Positions 1 to 5,549 of a stretch of 8,656 bases of DNA are shown in pieces; the first letter of the stretch is position 1; the number at the start of each line of letters is the position of its first letter. Under the pieces are notes generated by a model. The model made no database searches and was not told where the DNA came from. It worked only from the letters and a program-made list of their open reading frames with translations. The translations under genes and the position numbers were made by a program. Source of the stretch: Rhodospirillaceae bacterium (GTDB lineage Bacteria > Pseudomonadota > Alphaproteobacteria > Micavibrionales > UBA2020); the NCBI GenBank assembly GCA_003524565.1, contig DQGU01000067.1, forward strand, positions 1-8,656, in the 5' to 3' direction.

Positions 1-39
1 GATTTCGCCGCGGTTGGCGATAAGAATTTTCTTGAACAT
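1..39 (-). CDS. accC: Biotin carboxylase, N-terminal 13 codons only (cut by window edge)
   Basis: Only the start of the gene lies in the window. The 13 codons read MFKKILIANRGEI, which is the typical opening of the biotin carboxylase subunit of acetyl-CoA carboxylase (first strand of the ATP-grasp/biotin carboxylase N domain). The family carboxylates the biotin carried by AccB using ATP and bicarbonate, the first step of malonyl-CoA and fatty acid synthesis. An AAGGGA Shine-Dalgarno-like sequence stands 7 bases before the ATG. It follows accB on the same strand after a 57-base gap, as expected for an accBC operon. Propionyl-CoA or pyruvate carboxylases open similarly, but the adjacent accB makes AccC by far the best reading. 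Confidence 0.9.
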   Translation of the reverse strand, partial: MFKKILIANRGEI

Positions 40-69
40 AACGGTATCCCTTGGTTTGCCTCGGTATCA

Positions 70-93
70 CGCGGGCGCTTTCGCACCCCCGCG
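70..93 (-). other. Hairpin with GAAA tetraloop between accB and accC
   Basis: Read on the minus strand, this segment folds as CGCG, a GG bulge, then GGTGC paired with GCGCC (one G-U pair) closed by a GAAA loop, ending CGCG. It lies just after the accB stop and before the accC ribosome-binding site. It has no following T-run, so it is not a typical terminator. A role in mRNA processing, stability or partial attenuation between the two subunits is inference. Confidence 0.35.
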
Positions 94-96
94 GCC

Positions 97-621
97 TTAT
101 TCGATAATCAGCATCGGCTGGCCGAATTCGACCGGCTGCGCGTCGTCGATGAGGATGTCGGTCACGGTGCCGGATTTCTCCGCCTTGATGGGGTTCATGA
201 CTTTCATGGCTTCGATAATCAAAAGCGTATCGCCCGCTTTGACTTTCGCGCCTTTGGTCACGAATTTCGGCGCGCTCGGCTCCGATTGCAGATAGGCGGT
301 GCCGACCATCGGGGATTTGACAACGCCCGGATGGTTGTCGGGGGTCAGCGCGGCGACTTTGCCGGTTTCAACGGCGGCAACAGGCGCGGCGGGCGCGGCA
401 ACAACGGTGGGTGCTGCATGCACGGCCGCGGCAACGCCGAGGTTTTTCGTGACGCGCACGGATTTGTCGCCGTCGGTCACTTCGATTTCGGTCAGGCCCG
501 TTTCGTTCAGCAGGCTGGCGAGGTTCTTAATCGCCTCGTGGTCGATTTTCATCGCGGACATGTCGTTCTTCCTCTCTTTGGTGTCTTCTTTGGGCAGCGT
601 TGCGGCCTTGGGTTTGCTCAT
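97..621 (-). CDS. accB: Biotin carboxyl carrier protein of acetyl-CoA carboxylase
   Basis: Carries the biotin that AccC carboxylates and that the carboxyltransferase uses to make malonyl-CoA. Residues 22-60 form the conserved helical N-terminal region (IDHEAIKNLASLLNETGLTE). Residues about 62-95 are an Ala/Pro/Val-rich flexible linker. Residues 97-174 are the biotinyl domain, with SPMVGTAY and the biotinylation motif EAMKVMNP (Lys140). The start is uncertain. The 621 start (174 residues) has AAGGA 8 bases upstream. An in-frame ATG 20 codons on (position 561; 154 residues, the usual family length) has its own AGAGGAAG. Family alignment favours the inner start; the longer form is listed because it also has a ribosome-binding site. 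It lies 21 bases after aroQ, and the three genes probably share a transcript. Confidence 0.95.
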   Translation of the reverse strand: MSKPKAATLPKEDTKERKNDMSAMKIDHEAIKNLASLLNETGLTEIEVTDGDKSVRVTKNLGVAAAVHAAPTVVAAPAAPVAAVETGKVAALTPDNHPGVVKSPMVGTAYLQSEPSAPKFVTKGAKVKAGDTLLIIEAMKVMNPIKAEKSGTVTDILIDDAQPVEFGQPMLIIE

Positions 622-642
622 GGTTTTATCCTTTCGTCTGTG

Positions 643-1101
643 TCACGCGACATCGTCGTCAAGCAGGGCGCGCATGGCCTGCAGCGCCAGCAGGTATCCA
701 TGCCCGCCGAAACCGCAGATGACGCCCGCCGCGATGGGCGAGACATAGGAGTGATGGCGGAATGCCTCACGTTTATAAATATTGCTGAGATGCACTTCGA
801 TAACCGGCACGTCGAGCAGCTTCAGCGCGTCGTGAATGGCGATAGACGTATGCGTATAGGCGGCGGCATTGACGATAAGCCCCGAAAAGCCTTCGCGTGC
901 CTGCTGGATGATGGTGACCAGCTCGCCCTCGTCGTTGCTCTGGCGGAAATCGATGGCCATGCCAAGCTCGCTCGCCAGCTCTTCACATTCAAGGGCAATC
1001 GCGCTCAGGTTCTTGAATCCATAAACGTCCGGTTCCCGCACGCCGAGCATGTTCAGGTTCGGTCCGTTCAGAACAAGAATATTGTGACGCTGTTTGGCCA
1101 A
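643..1101 (-). CDS. aroQ: Type II 3-dehydroquinate dehydratase
   Basis: Converts 3-dehydroquinate to 3-dehydroshikimate in the cytosolic shikimate pathway. The 152-residue length is normal for the dodecameric type II enzyme. Visible motifs in order are LNGPNLNMLG (11-20), REPDVYG with the catalytic Tyr27, RQSNDEGELV (substrate loop region), NAAAYTHTSIAI, and the signature EVHLSNIYKREAFRHHSY with the catalytic His in EVHLSN. The end, CGFGGHGYLLALQAM, is also typical. The start is a TTG preceded by GAGG 5 bases upstream; no ATG or GTG in frame lies between it and the NGPNLN motif. It is first in an aroQ-accB-accC order common in proteobacteria and is preceded by a promoter-like element at 1142-1169. 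Confidence 0.96.
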   Translation of the reverse strand: MAKQRHNILVLNGPNLNMLGVREPDVYGFKNLSAIALECEELASELGMAIDFRQSNDEGELVTIIQQAREGFSGLIVNAAAYTHTSIAIHDALKLLDVPVIEVHLSNIYKREAFRHHSYVSPIAAGVICGFGGHGYLLALQAMRALLDDDVA

Positions 1102-1141
1102 GCCAACCTCGTGAGGAGTTATTCCGGATGGGGGACTTTAT

Positions 1142-1169
1142 AACATAAGTAATAGGGCTCGCGAGTCAA
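1142..1169 (-). promoter_or_regulatory. Predicted sigma70-type promoter for aroQ-accB-accC
   Basis: On the minus strand, TTGACT (plus 1164-1169) is separated by 16 bases from TATGTT (plus 1142-1147), in an AT-rich island in front of aroQ. The -35 box matches 5 of 6 consensus bases and the -10 box 4 of 6. An 8-base palindrome CTCGCGAG (1158-1165) overlaps the edge of the -35. The heptamer ACATAAG occurs on the plus strand over the -10 (1143-1149) and again upstream of the -35 (1179-1185). These repeats could be operator sites, but that is inference. Confidence 0.5.
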
Positions 1170-1252
1170 AAGTTATTTACATAAGATAAAAACAGGGGCG
1201 GCAAAAGCTCTTATCCCCATGTTTTTAAATAATACCCGCCGGAGAAAGGGGC

Positions 1253-1293
1253 TTTTGGCATTGCAGCATATCCGTTATAAAGCGGTATATCCG
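1253..1293 (+). promoter_or_regulatory. Possible promoter and dyad upstream of the hydroxybutyrate dehydrogenase gene
   Basis: TTGGCA (1255-1260) is followed after 15 bases by TATAAA (1276-1281), a short but possible sigma70 spacing. The -10-like box is framed by an imperfect inverted repeat, ATATCCG (1268-1274) and CGGTATAT (1283-1290). The ATATCCG unit also recurs directly at 1287-1293. The arrangement looks like a promoter with an overlapping operator. The spacing is not ideal and the call is tentative. Confidence 0.3.
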
Positions 1294-1322
1294 TCCCCTC
1301 TCGCCGCTACAGGAGAATCTCC

Positions 1323-2108
1323 ATGTCCCTCAAAGGTCTTGCCGCCATTGTCACCGGCTCTACCAGTGGTATCGGTCTTGGCATCGCGCGGCGCATGGCT
1401 GCGGCGGGCGCCGATATTCTGCTGAACGGTCTTGGCGATATGGCGGAGATTGAAAAAACGCGCCTCGCCCTGCAAAGCGAGTTTGGCGTGCGCGTGTTTT
1501 ACCACGGTGCCGACATGCGCAAACCCGACGACATCCGCGCCATGGTGCAATCGGCGGAAAAATCATTCGGCAAGGTGGATATTCTTGTGAACAACGCGGG
1601 CATCCAGCATGTCGCGCGTATCGAGAATTTTTCGGACGAGCGCTGGAGCGATATTATCGCCATCAACCTCTCCGCCGCGTTTTTCGCGACCAAGGCGGCG
1701 TTGCCCGGCATGCAATCGCGCGGCTTCGGCCGGATTGTCAACATCGCCTCCGTCCACGGGCTGGTGGCATCCAAAGAAAAATCGGCTTATGTCGCGGCCA
1801 AGCATGGCGTGATTGGCCTGACCAAAGTGACCGCGCTTGAAAATGCGACAAACGGCATCACCTGCAATGCCATTTGCCCGGGTTTTGTGCTGACGCCGCT
1901 GGTGCAAAAACAAATCGACGACCGCGCCGCGCAAAAGGGTATCAGCAAAGAAGACTCCGCCCGCGATTTGCTGGGCGAAAAACAGCCGGCGCTTGATTTC
2001 GTCACCACCGAACAGCTGGGCGATATGGCCGTGTATCTGTGCGGTGATGCGGCGAAGCTGATGAACGGCAGCGCCATCACCGTCGATGGCGGCTGGACGG
2101 CGCAATGA
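1323..2108 (+). CDS. bdhA: D-3-hydroxybutyrate dehydrogenase (short-chain dehydrogenase/reductase)
   Basis: Oxidises D-3-hydroxybutyrate to acetoacetate with NAD+, usually in PHB mobilisation or ketone-body use in the cytosol. The 261-residue protein is a classical SDR with a Rossmann fold. It shows TGSTSGIG nucleotide loop (11-18), NNAG (90-93), catalytic Ser143, Tyr156 and Lys160 (YVAAK), and Asn115 in the helix-4 position. Features that separate hydroxybutyrate dehydrogenase from generic SDRs are NAGIQHV, SVHGLVAS, the PGFVLTPLVQKQI loop, QPALDFVTTEQL, and the C-terminal ITVDGGWTAQ. The start has AGGAGA about 6 bases upstream. The stop overlaps the start of a NUDIX gene, so the two are probably translationally coupled. 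Substrate assignment rests on motif resemblance; another short-chain 3-hydroxyacid is possible. Confidence 0.9.
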   Translation: MSLKGLAAIVTGSTSGIGLGIARRMAAAGADILLNGLGDMAEIEKTRLALQSEFGVRVFYHGADMRKPDDIRAMVQSAEKSFGKVDILVNNAGIQHVARIENFSDERWSDIIAINLSAAFFATKAALPGMQSRGFGRIVNIASVHGLVASKEKSAYVAAKHGVIGLTKVTALENATNGITCNAICPGFVLTPLVQKQIDDRAAQKGISKEDSARDLLGEKQPALDFVTTEQLGDMAVYLCGDAAKLMNGSAITVDGGWTAQ

Positions 2109-2548
2109 TGATGAACGCCCCCAAAACCCGCGCCGATATCCGCATGAAGGCCATGGCCGTTTTCCGCCGCGGCGATAAAATCCTCGTGAACGAAGTGCGC
2201 GAGCCGGACGGCACGCTCATCGGTTTTCGCATTCCGGGCGGGCATGTCGAATTCGGCGAAAAAACCGCCGATACCATCGTGCGCGAAATCCGCGAGGAAC
2301 TCGGCGCGGATATTTCAAACCTGCGCGTCCTTGCGACGATTGAAAATGTTTTCACCTATGGCGGGCAGCCGGGACACGAAGTCATCGTCGTCTATGCCGC
2401 CGATTTCGCCGACGCGCAAATGTACGAACAAGACACGCTTGCGGCCGCCGAAGACGACGGCACCGCCTTCACGCTGGTCTGGCAAGACCCCGACGATTTG
2501 CCGGAGGGCTTGCCGCTATACCCGACAGGCCTGCGGGATTATCTCTGA
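2105..2548 (+). CDS. NUDIX hydrolase coupled to the hydroxybutyrate dehydrogenase gene
   Basis: A 147-residue protein with a fully canonical NUDIX box. G46, E52, R60-E61-I62, E64-E65 and G67 fit GX5EX7REUXEEXGU, the Mg2+-binding helix of enzymes that cleave nucleoside diphosphates linked to another moiety. An N-terminal strand (KAMAVFRRGDKILVNEVRE) and the IENVFTYGGQPGHEVIVVYAA segment complete a single NUDIX domain. The substrate cannot be read from sequence. The ATG overlaps the bdhA stop by 4 bases (ATGA). Three consecutive in-frame ATG codons begin the gene and the upstream Shine-Dalgarno is weak, so translation probably relies on ribosomes finishing bdhA. A strong terminator follows the stop directly. 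Confidence 0.88.
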   Translation: MMMNAPKTRADIRMKAMAVFRRGDKILVNEVREPDGTLIGFRIPGGHVEFGEKTADTIVREIREELGADISNLRVLATIENVFTYGGQPGHEVIVVYAADFADAQMYEQDTLAAAEDDGTAFTLVWQDPDDLPEGLPLYPTGLRDYL

Positions 2549-2550
2549 AA

Positions 2551-2586
2551 TAAAAAACGCCCCGAAAAATATCGGGGCGTTTTTTA
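2551..2586. terminator. Strong bidirectional intrinsic terminator between convergent genes
   Basis: A perfect inverted repeat folds into a 15-base-pair stem (2551-2565 with 2572-2586; core CGCCCCGA/TCGGGGCG) around a 6-base AAAATA loop. It has A-runs and T-runs on both sides, so it can act as a Rho-independent terminator in either direction. It lies 3 bases after the plus-strand NUDIX stop and 21 bases after the minus-strand small-protein stop (2608). Confidence 0.95.
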
Positions 2587-2607
2587 TTAGGCTTTCGCGC
2601 CAAACGA

Positions 2608-2838
2608 TTAGCCGCCGTTTTTCGGGGCGTCGTTTTTGGGCGCGGCGTTTTTCGGGGCGTCGGCTTTGGGGGCTTCGGCCTTGATTTCGTCGATTTTGGT
2701 TTTAACGTCTTTCGCGAATTTGGACGCGGCTTCTTCAGCCTGACCCAGCAGCTCTTCGCCTTTTACAGCGGCGTTTGCGAAAGCGTCAGCGGCTTTTTTC
2801 TTGCCGTCTTCGAATTTCTTTTTCCAATCGAATGCCAT
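2608..2838 (-). CDS. Small Lys/Ala-rich helical protein with APKN-repeat tail, function unknown
   Basis: I do not recognise a named family. The 76 residues divide into a probable amphipathic helical part (about 4-54, dominated by Lys, Ala, Glu and Asp, with FDWKKKFEDGKKKAADAF at the front) and a repetitive tail. The tail is four 5-residue units at 55-74, EAPKA-DAPKN-AAPKN-DAPKN, then GG. No signal peptide, membrane segment or cysteine is present. The gene looks real: AGGAGA lies 7 bases before the ATG, a promoter-like element lies at 2887-2916, and a strong terminator follows 21 bases after the stop. The helix plus Lys/Ala/Pro tail loosely recalls phasin-like or histone-like proteins, and a PHB-cycle gene is nearby, but this is only a hypothesis. 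Confidence 0.8.
   Translation of the reverse strand: MAFDWKKKFEDGKKKAADAFANAAVKGEELLGQAEEAASKFAKDVKTKIDEIKAEAPKADAPKNAAPKNDAPKNGG
2617..2676 (-). repeat. 15-base tandem repeat encoding APKN units
   Basis: Four degenerate 15-base coding units in the 3' end of the small gene. The second and fourth units are identical in sequence (GACGCCCCGAAAAAC), 30 bases apart. The third (GCCGCGCCCAAAAAC) and first are diverged. The repeat preserves frame and encodes the (D/A/E)APK(N/A) tail. Such short units can expand or contract by slippage, so tail length may vary between strains. Confidence 0.85.
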
Positions 2839-2886
2839 GTGTTTTCTCCTCTATGTATTCATTAATGTATGTGGGGCTGGCCACGA

Positions 2887-2916
2887 GTCTTAGCACAGGC
2901 TGCCGCGCCGCGTCAA
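2887..2916 (-). promoter_or_regulatory. Predicted promoter for the small Lys/Ala-rich protein gene
   Basis: On the minus strand, TTGACG (plus 2911-2916) is separated by 16 bases from GCTAAGAC (plus 2887-2894). The downstream box matches 7 of 8 positions of the GCTANAWC -10 pattern described for housekeeping promoters in Caulobacter, and the TTGAC -35 is near-ideal. It would give a leader of roughly 40-50 bases before the ATG at 2838. The 135-base gap 2839-2973 shows nothing else clear. Confidence 0.5.
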
Positions 2917-2973
2917 AATATTATGTCCACACATATTTTTGCGTTTGAAAACAGGCCATTTTCCGGCGCGTGT

Positions 2974-3588
2974 TCAACGCCCCGGCCGTTTGGGGGCAGG
3001 CAGGCGCGGCACCGGAATATCGCGCGCCGCCGTTGTCGCCGCGCGGTTGAAGGCCGCCACCTGTGCATCATGCGCGGCCTTCAGCATCGGCAGCAGCGCC
3101 TCGCGCTGAAGCCGCGCCGCCATGGCAAGCAGCTTGTCCGTCACCCGCGCCCCCGCATCCAAAAGCAGCCGCGCGTTATCTGCCTTGCCCGCCGCCACAG
3201 CGCAGGTGAGCGCATCGTTGCCGCCCTTGTTGCGCAAGGTGACGTCGGGTTTCGCATCTAAAACGAGTTTTAAAATATCGCCCCCGCCCGTGGCGGCAAT
3301 AATCAGCGGCGTATTGCCTGCTTCGTTCGGCTGGTCGGGGTCGGCGGCGCGGTAAAGCATTTCGCGCGTGAAATCTTTCAGCTGCATGCGCACGGCGTGG
3401 TGCAGGGCGGTGTCGCCGCGCGCATCCGCGACTTCGAAACTCGCGCCGTTTTTAATCAGCCACAGCGCATCTTCCATGTCGGGGAATTGTTTGCGCAGCG
3501 CGGCCAGAAGCTCATGGCCATAGGTGCGCGCCTCCGCGTTATGTACGCGTGCGCCAGCCTGATTGAATGTCGGTTTAGGGTCAGACAT
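2974..3588 (-). CDS. Ankyrin-repeat protein, probably cytosolic
   Basis: A 204-residue protein built mainly of ankyrin repeats, which are helix-turn-helix modules for protein binding. Recognisable repeats are about 40-57 (partial, DALWLIKNGASFEVADARG), 58-90 (GDTALHHAVRMQLKDFTREM), 91-122 (GNTPLIIAATGGGDILKLVL) and 123-152 (GGNDALTCAVAAGKADNARLLL). A capping helical stretch follows at about 153-187, then a Pro/Arg-rich tail ending in PKRPGR. No signal peptide or membrane segment is seen, so a cytosolic partner is likely, but its identity is unknown. The Shine-Dalgarno in front of the ATG is weak. Promoter-like boxes lie at 3633-3661, and the gene is 102 bases from truA, so it may be transcribed separately. 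Confidence 0.85.
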   Translation of the reverse strand: MSDPKPTFNQAGARVHNAEARTYGHELLAALRKQFPDMEDALWLIKNGASFEVADARGDTALHHAVRMQLKDFTREMLYRAADPDQPNEAGNTPLIIAATGGGDILKLVLDAKPDVTLRNKGGNDALTCAVAAGKADNARLLLDAGARVTDKLLAMAARLQREALLPMLKAAHDAQVAAFNRAATTAARDIPVPRLPAPKRPGR

Positions 3589-3632
3589 TGCAAAGCCGCC
3601 AAAGGGGTTATCGGGTTTTATGAGCGGCCTTC

Positions 3633-3661
3633 AGGGTAGGGCGGGATGCGGCCTGCGTCAA
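3633..3661 (-). promoter_or_regulatory. Predicted promoter for the ankyrin-repeat gene
   Basis: On the minus strand, TTGACG (plus 3656-3661) lies 17 bases before TACCCT (plus 3633-3638), in the 102-base gap after truA. The -35 is strong, the -10 matches 3 of 6 consensus bases, and the spacing is ideal. The -35 sits inside a short direct repeat, GCCTGCG, at plus 3651-3657 and 3664-3670. I see no convincing terminator after truA, so read-through from the upstream operon is also possible. Confidence 0.45.
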
Positions 3662-3690
3662 CAGCCTGCGCACAGGTGCGGAAAAGCTTT

Positions 3691-4632
3691 TTAAATCAAG
3701 CTATCAAGGCCTTTTTGAAACGGCTCTTTGGCGTCGTAATCGACGCGCACGAGGTGCAGGCCGCTTGCGGGGGCCATCGGGCCTGCCTTGGTGCGGTCGC
3801 AGGCTTCCAACACAGCCTTCACATCATCCGGCTGCCATTTGCCTTCGCCCACCATGGCCAGCGTGCCGGCGAAATTGCGGATTTGATGATGCAGGAAAGA
3901 GCGTGCCTCCGCCCACATCGTCAAGTGGCGGCCGTGCATGGGGCTGGTTTTGTCTTCGACGATTTCCAGCCGCGCCAGCGTGCGCACGGGCGATTTCGCC
4001 TGACATTCGGCGGCGCGGAAACTGGTGAAATCATGCGTGCCGATAAGATGCTTTGCCGCCTTGTTCATCGCGTCCAAATCAAGGTCGCGGCTGTGGTGCC
4101 AGAACTGCGCGCCGCCCATGGCGGGGCTTGCGCGCCGGTTGCACAAAATGCGGTAGGCGTAAACGCGCCATGTCGCGCTGAAGCGGGCGTGGAATTCATC
4201 CGGCACGGCTTCTGCCGATACAATCGACACAGGCAGCGGGCGCAGGTGGAAATTGATGGCGTCGCGCACGGTTTTTTCATCCGTTTCGCGCACAAGGTCG
4301 ATATGCGCGACCTGCCCCAGCGCATGCACGCCCGCATCGGTGCGCCCTGCGACATGCACGGTGACGTTTTCGCCGCAAAATCTTTCAATCGCGCGCTCGA
4401 TACTGCCCTGCACGGTGGTGATGCCGCCGTCCTGCCGCTGCCATCCGGCAAAGGGCGTGCCGTCGTATTCGACGGTCAGTTTCCAGCGCTGCGTTTTGGG
4501 GGCGCGGGCGGGCGGTTGCACGGCGGGCAGGCCGCCGTGGACGGTGTCTTGTGCTGTCTGTGTATCTTGGGGCGCATCTGCGGCAATTTCGACGGCTTCG
4601 GCATCGATGACGGGGGGCTTTTGCTCGCTCAT
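3691..4632 (-). CDS. truA: tRNA pseudouridine synthase A
   Basis: Isomerises uridines 38-40 in the anticodon arm of many tRNAs to pseudouridine. Motifs are RWKLTVEYDGTPFAGWQRQ (49-67), the catalytic loop AGRTDAGVHA with nucleophile Asp99, and ARFSATWRVYAYRI. SFLHHQIRNFAGTLAMVGEGKW follows, then the C-terminal ASGLHLVRVDYD. At 313 residues it is longer than usual because about 47 residues rich in Ala, Gln, Pro and acids precede the conserved domain. The long start is well supported: GGAGGT lies 6 bases before the ATG, and the ATG overlaps the fmt stop (ATGA). A GTG at residue 38 is the only other plausible start and has a poorer context. It is the last gene of the def-fmt-truA operon. Confidence 0.95.
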   Translation of the reverse strand: MSEQKPPVIDAEAVEIAADAPQDTQTAQDTVHGGLPAVQPPARAPKTQRWKLTVEYDGTPFAGWQRQDGGITTVQGSIERAIERFCGENVTVHVAGRTDAGVHALGQVAHIDLVRETDEKTVRDAINFHLRPLPVSIVSAEAVPDEFHARFSATWRVYAYRILCNRRASPAMGGAQFWHHSRDLDLDAMNKAAKHLIGTHDFTSFRAAECQAKSPVRTLARLEIVEDKTSPMHGRHLTMWAEARSFLHHQIRNFAGTLAMVGEGKWQPDDVKAVLEACDRTKAGPMAPASGLHLVRVDYDAKEPFQKGLDSLI

Positions 4633-5549
4633 CCCAATACCTCCCCGATATTCACATGCCCGCCGTTCATGTATGAAACGCCGTCCATGGCTTTGCGGTT
4701 TTCGGGCTGCACCGAGGTCAGGCGCAAACTGCCGTTGCCGCAGGCGATGACCAGATGGCGGTCGATAATCTCCCCCGCCTTGCCTTGCGTGCCGTCCGTC
4801 TTTTCAATCTGCGCGGCCAGAATTTTAAGCCGCAAGCCTGCATGCAGCGTCCATACCCCCGGCCAGCCGGAAAGGGCGCGCATTTGCCGCTCGATATGCT
4901 GCGCGCTTTGCGTCCAGTCGATTTTGCCGTCGTCCTTGCTCAGCATGTGGGCGTAGGTGACGCCGTCTTCGCTTTGCACGGCGGCGTCTAGCGTCGTCAG
5001 TTTCGCCAGCGTATCGACAATCAAACCCGCCCCCTGCGCGGCCAGCGCATCGTGCAGGCTTTGCGCTGTCGTTTGCGCCGTGATGGGCACGGTGCCGCGC
5101 ATCAGGACGGGGCCGGTATCAAGGCCCGCCTCCATCTTCATGATGCAAACGCCGCTTTGCGTATCGCCCGCCATGATGGCGCGCTGGATGGGCGCAGCCC
5201 CGCGCCAGCGCGGCAAAAGCGAGGCATGGATATTGATGCAGCCATGTTTCGGCGCATCCAGAACGTCCTGCGGCAGGATAAGCCCATAGGCCGCAACCAC
5301 GGCAACATCGGCATTCAGCGCCGCGAAATCCGCGCGCGCGGCGGCGTCTTTTTTCAGGCTGAGCGGATGGCGCACGGGCAGCCCCAGTTCCTCCGCCCGT
5401 TTATGCACGGGTGATGGCTGCAATTTATGCCCGCGGCCCGCGGGGCGGGGCGGCTGCGAATAAACGCAAACAATGTCATGCCCCGCCGCATGCAGCGCAT
5501 CCAGCGCCGCCACGGCAAAATCCGGCGTGCCCATGAAGATGATTTTCAT
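4629..5549 (-). CDS. fmt: Methionyl-tRNA formyltransferase
   Basis: Transfers the formyl group of 10-formyltetrahydrofolate to initiator Met-tRNA, giving the fMet-tRNA used in bacterial initiation. The 306 residues match the family length. The N-terminal formyltransferase Rossmann domain starts MKIIFMGTPDFAV. SQPPRPAGRG is the tRNA-contacting loop region. The catalytic signature INIHASLLPRWRGAAPIQRAI supplies Asn106 and His108, and Asp144 follows in EAGLDTGPVL. The C-terminal OB-like domain covers about 205-306. AAAGG precedes the ATG by 8 bases. The ATG overlaps the stop of the upstream NUDIX gene, and the stop overlaps the truA start, so translation is probably coupled on both sides. Confidence 0.97.
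   Translation of the reverse strand: MKIIFMGTPDFAVAALDALHAAGHDIVCVYSQPPRPAGRGHKLQPSPVHKRAEELGLPVRHPLSLKKDAAARADFAALNADVAVVAAYGLILPQDVLDAPKHGCINIHASLLPRWRGAAPIQRAIMAGDTQSGVCIMKMEAGLDTGPVLMRGTVPITAQTTAQSLHDALAAQGAGLIVDTLAKLTTLDAAVQSEDGVTYAHMLSKDDGKIDWTQSAQHIERQMRALSGWPGVWTLHAGLRLKILAAQIEKTDGTQGKAGEIIDRHLVIACGNGSLRLTSVQPENRKAMDGVSYMNGGHVNIGEVLG

Noticed and set aside
643..1101. Asp instead of the frequent His in the QSNxEGEL motif of AroQ
   Set aside because: This position varies among type II dehydroquinate dehydratases as I recall them, and the catalytic Tyr and His motifs are intact, so it is not evidence of altered function.
286..1143. Plus-strand open frame of 285 codons opposite accB and aroQ
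   Set aside because: It lies antisense to two conserved enzymes and has no family resemblance or upstream Shine-Dalgarno of note.
1563..2105. Minus-strand open frame of 180 codons opposite bdhA
   Set aside because: It is antisense to a complete SDR gene with all catalytic motifs, and its protein has no recognisable domain.
3651..3690. Small hairpin GCACCTGTGC and the AAAAGCTTTT palindrome just after truA
   Set aside because: The stems are short, loops are minimal and no proper T-run follows, so I do not call a terminator here.
3646..4956. Long open frame on the plus strand (436 codons) opposite truA and fmt
   Set aside because: It is fully antisense to two well-identified genes with catalytic motifs, and its protein is Arg/His/Cys-rich with no recognisable domain. 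Such mirror frames are common in GC-rich DNA.
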